From assembly GCA_029964075.1 (NCBI GenBank), contig CM057134.1:24034905-24098904 (forward strand): a DNA stretch of 64,000 bases. Direction: 5' to 3'. The translations under genes and the position numbers were made by a program. How positions within the stretch are numbered: the first letter of the stretch is position 1; each line of letters opens with the position of its first letter. This document shows, one piece after another, positions 23,223 to 36,431 of the stretch. The notes beneath the pieces are model-generated. The model saw nothing but the letters and a program-made list of their open reading frames with translations, searched no databases and was not told the DNA's origin. This DNA is from Patiria pectinifera (Eukaryota > Echinodermata > Asteroidea > Valvatida > Asterinidae).

Positions 23223-25719
23223 CTTGAATGTTAGCATGCCACTTACTTGTAGTATGATGTAATGAAATCAATAGGACACCTCAGTGCATTCCATCACGAA
23301 CTGTACAGTGGTCATGTGCACCGAGTCATGTGCACTGATTAGAATCATCTCCAAGTGCCAATTACTGCATGTACATCTTCCTTCTGTCTTTCAAAGTCTT
23401 CCAAGTTGTTATGATTATCTCTGGATCATCCTGCAGGTATAATCTTTCTTTATCCTTTCTTTATCGTTTATGTATCATTTTGTCTACTTTTGTAGTACAG
23501 AAACACAGTTTAATAATCCACTCACAATATCACAAAAACACTTCCAAACTTTTGTGAAATCGAACGAACTCTATCGAAACTGTTGTCAAAACTTATTAAA
23601 ACCTTAATTTTAAACTTGCTTGAAACATTCTCAAAACTTTTGACTAACAAGGGCATGCGGGGTCTAGATGACGAGGTCATACACTCTTTCTTCCTTCTTG
23701 ATGCACAGTAGGACACCCTTGGCATAGGTAGTAGTCGTTACGGTTTCCTTGATCTGTTTGACTTTGCCATCCAGCAGCTTCTCCAGGGGCTGCATCACGA
23801 TTCTTTTTGGCTGGTCTTTGGGGTGGCTCTTGGGTGGCGCCGCCTCCTCATCGTCATTTACAAACAAATGTCCACGAGCTACCGAACAAGGCAAACTAAT
23901 AGGCCTACCTTGCTGTGCTCTCATTTTGTTTCTTTAGGCCCTAGGCCTATTAATGATTGTTAGATTTTTTTTAATATGAAGGCCAAGGAATGCGGCCCCA
24001 TTTTTAATAAAGTTAAATTGGGCCATGAAAATATGTTCTGGTCAGTTTGCTAGAATCGTAAACATTCTTTCTGAAAAAAAAACTCTAAAAATACCTTCAG
24101 TAAGCTCCGACATTTTGTAGCAGGAATTCACGAAATTCACAACCGTGTATCTGCTAGAGCATGCATTTGTCATGCACCTTGCAGTGTCAAAGAAACCCCA
24201 TAGCTTTCCTTTGGTGACCGTCGTCCCCGTTTCCAGCTTCAACCGCTTTGTCTGGTTCAATCTCTACATATATCAAGTTCATCGAGAGAAGAATCAGGGT
24301 CCTCATCTTTAAAGGACGAATTGTCGTCAGAACAGAAACCATCAGCTGTGTTTCAGCTTGGCGAGCTGAAGTAATCTCGCCACAAGTCTGCCCTCTAGAC
24401 CAAGGATATTGGCGCTTCGGAGGTCATTCATGGCCTCAGCAAACCGCAGTTCTCGATCTCCCATGTTTGCTTTGGTTTTATCAAATGATTACCCCCATAA
24501 ACGGAGTAATTGAGTCGCAAAAAAGGTCATTTTTGTAATGAGTAAGAATTCACAGTACATACACAGCATAAAAATGGCAGCCCAGTGAGCCATGACAACA
24601 TGCCATATGCACATGTGCAATTTAGCAAAGCTAGGGTATTGTCTAATTACATGGGCATTTCCCACACGTGACCCAAAGTAAACACTTCCTTAGATACAAG
24701 CAGCTCTGAACGTTACGTTGTTTACATGTGTAAATCAGTAATTAACTTATTAGCATAAGGCCTTTGACCCATGTTTTGCCCATATTTGGAGAGAGGAAGA
24801 TAACAGCTTTCTGTCGATACCATTTTGTGCATGTGGGGAGTGCGTTTTCGCAACAAACAAAAGGACACATCGAAGTAGCATTTATAGGGCCTTTTTTACT
24901 GAAACAATGGACAAATTAAAACAAAGGGTCCACAAAAACCTTCATTTATTCCTTTATAAAGATCCAAAACAATATTTCGAATTAATAAATTTGAAACTGT
25001 GGATACCAAAGAAGCAAAATAATGTGAAATCCGAAAAAAAGATTTTCTATGTTTTTTTTTTCAACCTACCAACTTGGAACCACCCTGTACATGGAAATAG
25101 GCTGTGAGCGAAGCGACTCATTTCCGCAGAGCCTGTCACATGTTTGTTTTGAGGGAGAGTCACGTAAAGTAAACTGTCAAGAAAGAAATCAATAAAATAA
25201 AATAAAAACACTCGACATTTCCCGAATTTCATTTCTTAGATTGTAAATTGTTTTAAATGACACTCCTAATTTTCTAAACAAAGGGTGAGGTTTTAATAAA
25301 TTTGACATAAGACATATTTTGTTGGCCTAAGCTCGTTGAATCCCTACAGTTTGTTTAAGCCACTCCTCTCAGGATTTTGCTGACAAGCCCCATGTTGCCC
25401 AATCCCCTCATAGCCAGAAACTAGATATTGAACAGCTTCCCTTTTTAATAGGTTTTTACACTGGCTAAATTTCTAACTAAAAAGAAAGGCGATTGCCTGA
25501 AAAGAGTTTACTATCTTACTCAGCAGATGCTTGTGCAGGTCATCGCCAGTAAGTTTGGAATTTGCTTGCTTTTTTTGTTTTACCCAGGAGAGAGCATAGA
25601 TCTTCCTTGATTTTACCAGTTGGAGCACTTTCTTCCAAATTCCCAAGAAATGTCAACATTTCGTGGTGATATTTTTTTTTGTTCATGTATAGTTTTTTAA
25701 ATCATCTTTACGGTCCCTG
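23223..25719. other. Intergenic / repeat remnants, no host gene seen
   Basis: Two things stand out. Minus-strand 24042-24260 has weak nucleotide and protein resemblance (ETGTTVTKGK) to the 'LHCDN'-type fragment at 39732-40145 (EMGTTITGEK). A minus-strand 86-residue ORF (23664-23924) is not recognised. The rest is AT-rich non-coding sequence. Confidence 0.45.
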
Positions 25720-28700
25720 TCTTCATTCCCGTTGCCCGCACCATTCCTCACGCTTGGCAACCATCCTGACCCGCAACTCCTTGAATGACTCCTCGGCTGT
25801 GTTGGCACAGTACCAGCTGCCGTAGTACTGGGTGAGGCTCTTGAGATCCCGAGGCTATTTGCACTTGCTGCAAACCAATATCTTGGTGCCGCGGCATACT
25901 TCTTCCTTGGGATCCCAGACTCTTCTTCCTCCTTGGCTGCCTTAGGGCGGTAGGCTGCCGTACTCCTTGGTAGCGGCTTCAGCTCCTGATGGGGTGGTGG
26001 AGGGACCTTAGGACATGGCAGGACACGAGGCTGGTGACCTTGCGCTTGGAGCCTGGGGGGAGCAGCAGGAATTATGACGGTGACCATGGGCGGTGCAGGC
26101 TGGGTTGAGTGCACCGGAATGGGGCTTGGGACAGGCTGGGTGCGAGGCGCTCGCTGCTTGGTTTCTACAGCCATGTCCTCAGGGTCCTGGAACTGGAACG
26201 GACGGGGATTACCAGGCACACTCAAGCTGATGGGTTTCTCTACCGCAGCAGGGAGGGGCTCTGGAGCTGTCATGGGGGGTCGTAGCAGAGTGATGCCCAT
26301 CTTCAGGACCTGCTGTTCCCTCTTCTTGGATTTGTCATTGTTTCTAATTACAGAAGAAGAATTAAAAGCAAATGGCCGTCTATGGCAATCTTTGTTTTAT
26401 TGGATAATTTTACATGACAGGAAAACAAATTTAAAATCCGGCAAACCTTTTACTGCCTTTTCAGAAAATTGTTTCCAAGCATAAAATGTTACATGTTCGA
26501 TGTTTTTTTTCCATCGATCGGCACTAAGATGTGAAGTACATTAGCATTTGCCATCAATCTTTTCTAATTGTTGGGTTAGTAAACGATTAACAAAATAAAA
26601 TACACAAATTCATACCACTGGATGAGAGTCCTTTGAATGATCTCCATCAGCTGAAGCTGAGTGTGCCTGGTGAGTGAGGCATTGGACAGCACCTTGTTTT
26701 TGATGTTCTTGTAGCCCTGGGATATGAGTGCCCATCACTGTGTGGTCCTACCCCGCTCTCAGACCTTGTCAATGAGGTACTCCATATACCTATTGCTGTC
26801 TTTATTGATTGTCACACACTAGCGATTTAGCAGTTGTGGGAGGACAAGATGTTGGTTTACCTATGAATTAAAGCATATCGACAAAATACCTCATACTTTG
26901 AAATGTAGTGGTAATTTCGAATGTTCACTTCTTTTTGATACACCCTGTAGTATGTGTGCCAAACTTGGGAACTGGAATAAAATAATATGGAAAAAAAATA
27001 ATTCTAACAGTTCTGAATCTTTTAATTTTACGGACACCCTTGAGAGCTAGCGTAAGTAGTTGTGGTTATTGCATATGAATTGTTTGCGGGATGCTGCAAA
27101 TTGATGTCAAGAAATGAGCTAAGAAAACAATTGTTATTGGGGAACTATGCAAAGGTAGTTTGATACATAGAAAGGTCATGTGTAAAATACATCTTTGGTT
27201 AGTGTTTGTGAATAATTTAGTTTCTTCATAGTTTGTTGTTTTATGTCTTGAAATAGGGTAAGAAGGGAATGAGAAATAGGTAGACTATTGATAAGTTTGT
27301 AATGCAGATGGTGTTTTATTGCTACAGTTGGTTGTAAGGGTTGCTAAAAGTTGCTATGGAAATCTTCATACACTTGCGAAGATTCTCAATGAGATGTGTC
27401 ACTTGAAGGTAGGTTGCGGTCAGTGCAACTGGCAGATGTTGCTCAAGGTCTGATTGCTCCGTTTTGATGGTGTCCAGCAGCAGGTTCTTGGGCACTGTAT
27501 ACTGTTTGTCATCCCTCTGCAAAGAATGATTAAAACACATTATGGAGTTGATTATGAAAAAAATTGAAATTCATAAAATTAAAATAAAAAGCCAAGTTAA
27601 CAAATAAATTCAATGTAGAAACTGACAAAACTATTGCAGTGCGGACCAAAATCTCAAATACATAACCATTCTTCTGGCTTGTAGATATTTATGCATTGTG
27701 GTATCCAGTGGGAGAGATCCTTTTGCAGAATTGGTAGAATTTTCATGTGTATTGAAGAAACAGCAGTGTTCACATACCTTCTGGTGCTGTCCACCCCAGG
27801 TATCACCGTCGTTCCTCTGGCTGGCTTGAACCGCCCCTTGGTGAGTTTAGGCTGGTGATGTGGTTTCCATCTGACAGTTTGATCGTAACAGTGGAGGTCA
27901 TTCCACAGTTTGATTATTATGTCAACCCCGGTTGATGACCCCACTCTTCTGCCGGAACCGAAGCAGGTAGTTAGCCAGAGTCCCTACCCTGTCGTAGCGA
28001 GGGACGTTGTCTTGCCCAACAGCCTCTTCCTGCAATACATGGGCAAGATTGCAAGGAAGTCATAATTTAATTTTGGAATGCATGACTCGATAACTTGCAA
28101 AATGTGTTGCCTATTTCTAGCAGGTGCTTACTTACAGATTCCTATGTGTCCTTGATGTCCAAGGGGTCATCAACATGGGGAGGTTCAGGGACTGGTGGTT
28201 CGGGTGTCAGGGAAGGCATACTTGTTGATGGAGGACTTGGTGGTTTCCTGGACAGCGTGGCAGGCTTTGCTCGGCAAGCAGAGGATGAGGGGCTTGGTGG
28301 GTGTGTTGACCTTGGGGCTGGTGGAGGCGGTGGTGGTGATGGTGTTGGTGCACCTGAACCTGGCCGTTTGGCTGGCATGAGTGGCCGCCGGAAGCCTCGT
28401 CTAGGTGACAGTGTTGCTGCTGTGAGACAAATGTAATAAAATTGTCAGAAAAGTATACGGTTTACAACAGCACCTGAGCACACATAGACCTTTTCTGTCC
28501 TTTGAAAAGCTAAGAAGATAAAAAAGCCACTTTTTACTTTCTGCGACTTTGGCCTTTGCGTCACCAGGGGAGGGGAGCGAGATGTCTTCTCAATGGGGGA
28601 GTGGTAGCCCACATCATCAGGGGAATACGCTCCAAGCACCTTGTTGGTGTGCTGGAAGAGATACTCTACCAAGATGCGCTCTCCTGAAGTCACCAAAAAA

Positions 28701-31700
28701 AATACCATACATAAAAAAATTGCCTTGCATGTTTTCAAAGTTCATCACATACACTTTTTTTTTCTTCAAACAGTGCTTTCTGAAACGACATCTGAAATCA
28801 ATTTGAATGCAAACCAGCACTTTTTTGGTCGTCTTTTTCAAGTGGCACACAGATTGCAAATTTTTAAACAATCAATGGGCATGCCTTAGGCATTATATTC
28901 AATGACAATTAGCAGCAAACCTCTAAATGTTATAATACGTACCAATGTACTGCTGGGGTGTGGTGTGTGTAGGGTTGATGCTCTTGCCGAGCACACGCTG
29001 TCCGAGCTGGTCCACAGAGTGCTGCAGATACCTGCTGTAAACTCGATACTCTGGGGCTTCAGTCAGCAAGGCATGTGTAGCAGAATCTTCGCTCCAGCGA
29101 ACCAGTCCCTCTATCTGGTGTGCCTCGAAGTGGACATCATTGGCTACTGTTCCTGTAAAAAAGAATCAAGGCAATGACATCATGTTCCTGGTGTAACAAG
29201 TATTTGCAAGTATTTGATACATTGCAACTTAAGTTATAGGCTTGAGCATATTGAGTTAATACTTGTAAATTTGAATTGCACTAAACAATACAGGCAGACC
29301 GTGTGTGGCCATATATATATAGGCTAAGCGAACAATCTAGTTAATATTAATTACAAAAAGTCTTACCAGGGATGAATCAGTTGAGATGGAGATGGAAGGG
29401 CTCAAGTGACGTTGACCAACGGGTACATCAGAAGACCGGAAGTGTCACTCCACCTACTACGGTCTCACCTATCTTGGTGTACAGCTGCACACCAGGCGGG
29501 TCCTGGATGCAGGTGATGTGCCTTTTCTGAGGCTCCCAGATGTCCCAGGTGCGGGTTGAGTCCAGAAGGGGAACTCCCAGGGTGTCTTGCCCCTGCTCTC
29601 CATCCAGGGTAGTGAGCAGGTTCTTGATGAGGCGGGTGGTCTCCTCCACACCCAGGGTCGTCCTTCTGCAGTGGCAGGTCAGTGCCTTCTTGTCGATGCT
29701 GCCCAAGATCGCATCATCAGATAGGTTGTGGACCTTCTGGGCAATCAACTGGGCTCGCTTGGTTTGCTTGAGCCAGTCAACATCCTCAGCACTCCATGAG
29801 AAGATACATGCTGACAGCTGACAAAGGAAGAATTTGTACAGCTGGTGGGAACCAGTCGTGCACCCTGATGCAAATCTTCTCATGGAGTGCCAGATGTCAA
29901 GCCGGACTTGCAAGTCTGGGCAGCCACTGAAGTGGGACTTGGTACTGCAGCAGTCTCAGTCAACGTAGAGAAGTTCCGGTGGGGGCACACCGGCAGTCTG
30001 GTACCGTGTGACAAGGCCCTTGGTCATCTCGTCCAGGCCATGGCCTTCTGCAGCGGTCAACACGCACATCAGAACTTGCCCGTGCTCGTTCCCTACATTG
30101 GTGGCCCATGCTGCAGTACCTCGGGAGTGTCCGGCAAGTTTCTTTGCCACCTGCATTTGAATATAATGTGAAAACTAATTATTAATATTTATTGGAACTT
30201 GAAAATATACATGATGCACAACATTTGCTTTTGTTCCAAGTTTTAGAAATAGTTGTATTTGGGGATGGTATTTCAACCCAAATATTGTTACTCTGCACAA
30301 AATGATTTTCTTACATTTCTTAATATAAGCAAATATTTTCTTGTTTTACTCCCTGCAGTTCTTTTCTTGCAACAAGATTTTTTTTTCTAGTTTGAAGAAT
30401 ACAATTTTTAGCAGTGTGACATCTTGTACGTTTGTTCATGGATGCTGGGAAAACCAAGAAGAAAATCTATTCTTGAAGTCTAACAGTAAGCGGAGAATGT
30501 AAAAAACAAGGGGTGATTTATTTTGCAACAATGGTCGGCCTTTCCTTGAAAATGACAGCACACAGTGTGACACATGACATGATGCTTCGGACTTGCAGTC
30601 AATCACAAGTCATGTATGACGTTTCATAATGCTGTCCTACTTTTGTTTGGGGGGAGGTTTCATCTTAATATTGCCTTTAAGTACAGATAAAAAAATGTGT
30701 CATTTACATGCAGATACCCTCCAGTTTGTAAGAGTTTGTGCATATAATTTTTTTGCAGGAATTACATTTTGCATTACAAAAAGGTTTATGGACAAATTAA
30801 AGGTCTTCTTACCTTCTTGGTTGAATCCTACTTCAACACCCGGCCAAAGGTTGAGGTGATGGCTGCCTTGGTCTCGTTGATGCGCTGCAGGACATCATTA
30901 CAGTACACAGTCATCAGCCATTCAGACTTTGGAATTAGGGACATGGGGGAGGCTCTTCTAACGAGGGGCGGGAGATCAGGCCACGTTCACTGGCTCGAGT
31001 GTACTTGTGGCACTGGGAGAGGTAGTGGGCCGTCTTCTGGAGCCAGGCCTCATTAGGCTGCTTGTGGAGCTCCTGCTGGAGCTGGTAGGTGTTGTTCCCA
31101 AGCCTCCTGAAGCGCAGGAGGTGAACCACCCTGACATTACAAGCCTGCCTGTACGTCAGGACGGCAGGAAACTGGACCCAGTGGCCGAGGTCCAGCTGCT
31201 CCAGAAGGGGCTGGCTCTAACTGATGTGCTTCCGCCTGCAGTGGGAGCATTCGAGGTACTCAGCTGCCAGGTTGTAGTTTCCGTCGATATCTACAACCTG
31301 GCGCACGTACGGGTACATGCCTGCTGAGTGGAGTTCCCAGTTACTGCAGGTGTCTGTGGGGCAGGTGAGCCTCAGTGAACACAACCTCCAGAGTAGCAGC
31401 CTGTGGGTGAAGAAGGGGGGTAGCCCTTGGTGGCTGACCATGGATGAGGCGTGGCTCGGGAGGGTTGTACCAAAGGCGGTTGACCTTGCTGTAGTCGATC
31501 TCTGGTTTTCCCTTCTTGGACAGCTTGAAGAGTGCCTGTGATACCCACCCATGGTCCACCTCGGGAAGGCTCTGCCGCCATCCATCAGTCAGAGGATACT
31601 CTAAAATTAATTTTAAAAAACCACAAAACTTACGAAATACGCATATCAACTTCAAAGTTTACAAATTCAATATGTTGCTCGTTAAAGTGCATGAGCATTA

Positions 31701-32330
31701 ACAATGCCTCCATGCACTCCTTGAGCGCAAACTTGGGAGGAAGTGCTCCTCTTCTGAGATGCAAGTGAACTTACCAGATATCCACAGTAGCCAAGATCGT
31801 TCTCCATCAGCCACTTGCAAAGGTTGCCCCTACATTTGTTATACAACAAAATTTGGGGAGAAAAAATGCTAGCACTGGATGAAATTGCAAAAACATGGAA
31901 ATATATTCCATCTACACACAGATTTTTAAAAACAAAATATTTCCTACAATTATGAGCACTAATGGAACCAGAAAACAAAGATACAATGAAAAAAATATAA
32001 TTCAACAAGCAATAGATGAGTCATTTCCACAGGGAGCAGCCTTTGTTACATCAGGTACAGTGCAATTTGGGCTTGGTGTAGAATTACAGTTACAATTCAC
32101 ATTTTTTTTAACAACAGAAAATGGTCACATTAACTTACCTTGGTACTTGCCAAACTGAATTTGGGTGAATGCAAGAACGGTGGGCTTGTTCTTGACATCC
32201 CCACCCCCCCCCCTTCCTTCTTGACCCTCCTAGTGGCCTCTCTCTGAGTGTCCTCAGGATTCTTGGCCGGTGGTTGCTGCTTTTTTTTTCATCTCAGCAG
32301 TGTACGATAGAGTTTCCCATGTTGTACCCA
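25720..32330 (-). pseudogene. DUF6729-type transposon-associated gene, copy A, many exons, broken
   Basis: I recognise the layout from the large fish/invertebrate DUF6729 family of unknown function. Minus-strand segments in order: FTQIQFGKYQ at about 32330-32139 with a GTAAGT donor; 31835-31690 (ENDLGYCGYLV); 31600-30810 (DGWRQSLPEVDH, TCPTDTC, LECSHC zinc ribbon); 30160-29370 (AKKLAGHSRGTAAWATNVGN, VRLDIWHSMRRFA, LALHCRR-like TCHCRRTT); 29160-28940; 28690-28545; 28430-28140 (Pro-rich); 28030-27780 (KGRFKPARGTTVIPGVDS); 27530-27350; 26780-26620; 26310-25720 (Pro-rich, C-terminal SKCK). Breaks: frameshifts at 31835-31800 and at the G6 run near 31412; TGA at 29956-29958, 29377-29379, 26735-26737 and 26759-26761; TAG at 25855-25857. 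The zinc ribbon and the conserved Asp/His blocks suggest a nucleic-acid enzyme, perhaps a transposase. That function is inferred. Confidence 0.75.
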
Positions 32331-32869
32331 GAGTCAGGATACCCTGATGTCTCTTAAACGTGGGTGCATGCATGTCTGTTAGAGGTAAAACAAAAAAACA
32401 CACATGAAATTGCAAGGAAAAAAACATCTACAGACATTTGACAATTGTTTCTCAGAACATGAATAAATTTTTGTCTGCATCAGTTTAACTGTGTTTATGC
32501 TATAATTTCCAAAAGGGAGTGTCCTGTAACCATTTTCCAATTTTAATCCAAACTGAATGTGCACAAAATGAAATGTGATCCTGCTGTCTCAATGACTGTG
32601 ACAGGAGTGAGCACAGCTCAACTCGGGCCACCAATTCACCAAGCAACATAAGACAAAACAAACTTTGTCATTGGTTCAAGGTTGGTCTTTACATTTGCAT
32701 ATTCAAATCTCCCATTGGCATACCTTATGATTACCAAATATGGTCATGGAGTGTAGCTGTGCAAGGCTGGAGAAATGAGAGAGGTGATCGAGCTAATTAG
32801 GTCAAAGACTTGGCAGCATGCCAGATTACTGGTCTGTATTCTTGTATATAAAACAGTTTGGGACGGGGT

Positions 32870-33060
32870 TCTTTCTCCTGCGTCTTCATCTCCACTGCTT
32901 CATGACCCTCAGGGAATGCCTCCATGTACTCCTTGAGAGAAAACTTGTTTGCACTCAAGGGGGAAGTGGTCCTCTTCTCTGCTGCCATTGCACTGACCAG
33001 GTACCCGCAGTACCCAAGGTCATTTTCTAACAACCACTTGAAGGTTGCCCCTGCAATTTT
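32870..33060 (-). pseudogene. DUF6729-type N-terminal exon, extra copy
   Basis: The minus strand reads ATFKWLLENDLGYCGYLV and on to KEYMEAFPEGHEAVEMKTQE without a break. It corresponds to 31835-31690 of copy A but lacks that copy's frameshift. It lies upstream of copy A's own N-terminal exon, so it is either a duplicated exon or the start of another copy. The motif FGKYxGxTFxWLLENDxxY recalls the short GK..G.T domain at the C-terminus of ExoX-like / DUF3820 proteins (inference). Confidence 0.65.
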
Positions 33061-33289
33061 TATTTAAAAAAAAAAGATTGCACCAGATGAAATAACAAGA
33101 GCTTGGAAATATGTTTCAGCTTCACACAGGTTTTTGTTTTGGTATGGATAATCTATTTCCTACAATCATAATGTTCCATTTGATAGACCAAGGAAACAAT
33201 GAACCAAAAAGCTTGGGGGAAAAAACACAAAATTACCATAGCACACAATATCAATCTTTGTGAAGTATTAGGTCAGTAGACGCTTTACA

Positions 33290-33750
33290 AAGTAAAATAC
33301 ACAAATGCATACCACTGGATGAGAGTTCTTTGATTGATCTCCATCAGCTGAAGTTGAGTGTGCCTGGTGAGTGAGGCATTGGACAGCACCTTGTTTCTGA
33401 TGTTCTTGTAGGCCTGGGATATGAGTGCCCATCGCTGTGTGGTCCTACCCCGCTCTCAGACCTTGTCGATGAGGCACTCCATATACCTATTGCTGTTCGG
33501 CCGGGTAGCTGGACCAGCATTCTCACCCAAGAAACATCTGCAAAGTACATTAAGAAGAAAAATTAATAAAGTAAAAATAAACAGCCCAGTTAATAAATAA
33601 ATTAATGTGGAAACTATCAAAACAATTGCAGTGTGTACCAAAGCCCCAAATATACGTGTACAACCATTCTTCTGGCTTGTAGATATTTGTAAATTGGCAT
33701 ATTTAGAGGGAGAGCTCCTTACACGCTTAACAAAGTAAAACACACAATGC
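33290..33750 (-). pseudogene. DUF6729-type copy B, C-terminal exon plus intron
   Basis: 33300-33490 is close to 26630-26790 of copy A (AYKNIRNKVLSNASLTRHTQ, LMEINQRTLIQWY). The flanking non-coding sequence at about 33590-33720 also matches copy A's 27640-27720. The copies therefore share introns and arose by DNA duplication, not by reverse transcription. Copy B keeps CGA (Arg) in RWALIS at 33432-33434 where copy A has TGA, but shares the other TGA (33456-33458). Confidence 0.7.
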
Positions 33751-34382
33751 ATACCACTGAATGAGTTTGTAGTTTTTGGTCAGTTTTCTATTTGCCACTT
33801 GTAAAGGACTAGAGCAAGACTTGGATTTTAGAGCCGTTTGTGGCTCTGTGGACCGGTGATTATTTCACAGCTTTCTCTTTTGTCCTTGTGTTGGTGGTTC
33901 ATTTTTTTGCAATTGAATTTTCAAATTGGCAGATCTGCGTGTTGAGATGGGTTTCGTCGTGGGCGAGTTCTTGGAGTGGGATGGCAAGGTAGCGAACAAA
34001 GTTGAAATCTTCCTTGGCTAGTCTGTGCTTGGTGGGCTTGCTTGGTTAAGACTTGTTTGTGGTTCGCTCCAGTGTTTGATCGATTTGAGAGGTGAGCGAG
34101 TTTAGAAATTGTGATTCGGAATCAGAAATATACAGTTCCCAGTCCATTTCCAGAATGATTGGACCACACGCAATAGGTGAGGATGGTAGGGAGAGAGTAA
34201 GTTTACTGTGTTTCAACATGATGTGTTTGGATGAGAAAATGGTGGCTCATTTGTGCAATGTTGTAATTCGACTGCATGGGAATATCAGCATAGATATCAA
34301 AGTCACTCTTTGAATCCGGACGGCACAGCAAGCAAATGTGATGGACGTGAATGTTGCTTTATGGGATACTTTGCTACAATTG
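33751..34382. other. No gene recognised
   Basis: AT-rich sequence with short unsupported ORFs. Nothing assignable was seen. Confidence 0.4.
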
Positions 34383-35745
34383 TCATTCCCCTGGTTGTTT
34401 GATGATAAATGTGAATGTCAAATGCAAATTTTTAAACAAGAGCATAAACTTCCAAAAATCCACCATATGTTCCTTGCAATGTTTCGTCCTGCACACGTTC
34501 TGCACAAAAAGAAGGTGTTGAGTATTCCAACAAAAAATTCTTGACTGGATTTGAAGTGTCTTTAACAATGTACCGTTGAGCTGCAGAAACATTGAGCTGC
34601 AGAACCTCACAAACTGCATGCCTAAATTGGTCTGCCAAAACCCCTTCCTTCTGAAAAAAATACTTGTTTTGCAACAAAACCCCTTGAAAAGGTCCACCAG
34701 TTATAATTTATTTGGGTTCGAAGAGAAAATTTTATTTTATAATTTACGACGTCCCAACCTTCCATGCAGACAGCGAAGGAATAGATTTGAGTGGCCTTTG
34801 GGGATGTTCTGCACATGGTTTACAACAGAACGCCACTTGGCCTCCCTCAAATCTTCTTCATCATCTTTTGTTGACGAGGCACACCAGTAAATGTGATTAT
34901 TTATGCTGCATTTCCACGCGTCCACTTGCTCAAAGCCTTTTTTCTTTGCCAGTTTGTCAACTTTCTTCTTGAGCCCTGACAAGAGGTACGAAAAAGTAAA
35001 ATACACTCAATGTTTATTAAACAAATTACTATCTAATTGCATAAGGCTGATATAGGACAAGTGATAAAATTATTTTGTAGCCAGCACTTCGAGGAGCTAT
35101 CAGACATGAAAGGGTTTTAGAGTTTCTGTTGATCTGTTAACAGGAACTCAGTTAGTCAATAACCAAGTGTGTGCAAAATGCTTTACGGGAATACATTGAA
35201 TAAGTTTCTAAGTAAATGCAACTCCATCCGTTTCCATCCAACTCCATCCACTTTGTTCATGTATTTGTACAGAATTACCTTTAGCAACGTGCCAAACATC
35301 AAACATGTGGACGATCCCCTTTTCTTGCTCTCTCATGTATTTAGCCAGCTGACGATGGCGGTCAGTTACCAGCTTCTCAATCTTGAGATTGTCTTTCCTC
35401 AAGGATGTCAGCATCTTCTAATAAGTCCCTCAAATTCCATGTGATAGGAGCTTTTGACTTGGTTGGACTGAAAAAGAGGAAAATGCCAACACACATGAAG
35501 GAAATATAATAGTCGTTCATTTTTGGAATTGTTACCCAGCTGGATGTCGATTATCTTGTTTATTTTCAGCTCCATTGCGGTGTATGTGCCATATTTGGCT
35601 GAGTGGCCAGGCCCGTCAGCTCTCGTATGTCTTCCAATCAAATATTCACAAACTGCATGCCTAACTTGGTCTGCCAAAAATGCTTCCTTCTAAAAAATAC
35701 TTGTATTGTAACGAAACCCCTTGAAAAGTTCCGGCAGGTATAATT
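34383..35745 (-). pseudogene. Transposase-like gene fragment ('DVWHVAKG' family)
   Basis: Minus-strand pieces: DQVRHAVCEYLIG.., GPGHSAKYGTYTAMEL (35677-35530); YHMEFEGLIRR (about 35450); EKLVTDRHRQLAKYMRE and HMFDVWHVAKG (35414-35275, followed by a GT donor); LKKKVDKLAKKK and NNHIYWCASST, with PKGHSNLFLRCLHG (35000-34740). This order matches a widespread family of repetitive fish/invertebrate predicted proteins with an RNase-H-like transposase look: Asp in 'DRH' and 'DVWH' followed by W..S..NHLYWC. The reading frame changes at about 35480. A 95-bp block is tandemly duplicated (34614-34710 and 35655-35745), so 34383-34700 holds a truncated second copy of the DQVRHAVCE exon. Confidence 0.65.
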
Positions 35746-36431
35746 GTTGATTCAATTATTTAAAGTTGATTCAGTTATTTAAATGAAAACAATTAAACAT
35801 TCACTTCCTCAGTTGCGGCACAAGACGTTTTGGCTGGCTTTTATTTTAGAGAACAAACAGACAATCGTATTTACAAAGAGTACAAGTACCGGGGTAAATG
35901 GCAATATGGATATGAAAATAAATCAACTGACTATGTAGTTGTTTCCTGCTACTGCGCAGGACACAACGAGTCTTCCCGACCAGTATATTGGTTGCACATG
36001 CTAGCCAATTTCAACTTGATTTTAAACGTGAAACAAACAAAACAGCACAGTCCAGGCGACGCCCTCCCCCACCCCCCAGATAAAGACCTGCCAAAAATGT
36101 AACCGGGCCACATGCACAAGAAACATACACATCCAGAGACAAGAAATGGCTGGATCGGACCCATAATTTAAAAAGGAAATACAAGACTTACATACAGAAA
36201 GAAAGGAAACAGCAAGAACATCCAACAACTCAAGATTGTGGATGTTCTCTAGAGGTGTCCCAGCCACAAATGTCCCTATTGAAATTACTAGCGCCACAGT
36301 TTTATATGGCTTAAGAAAATTCTTCTGGAATCAGGCTAATGTCTTAAATCATGCCAGGCTAGAGCATGGCCAGAGAAGCTGAATACAGTAACAAAAGACC
36401 ATTGAAAGTTACTCTCTGGCCCTAGCAAGGA
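35746..36431. other. No gene recognised
   Basis: Short ORFs on both strands without recognisable content. The sequence is non-repetitive as far as I can see. Confidence 0.4.

Noticed and set aside
28142-28378. Independent proline-rich small protein (minus strand)
   Set aside because: Better explained as the Pro-rich linker exon of the DUF6729-type copy A.
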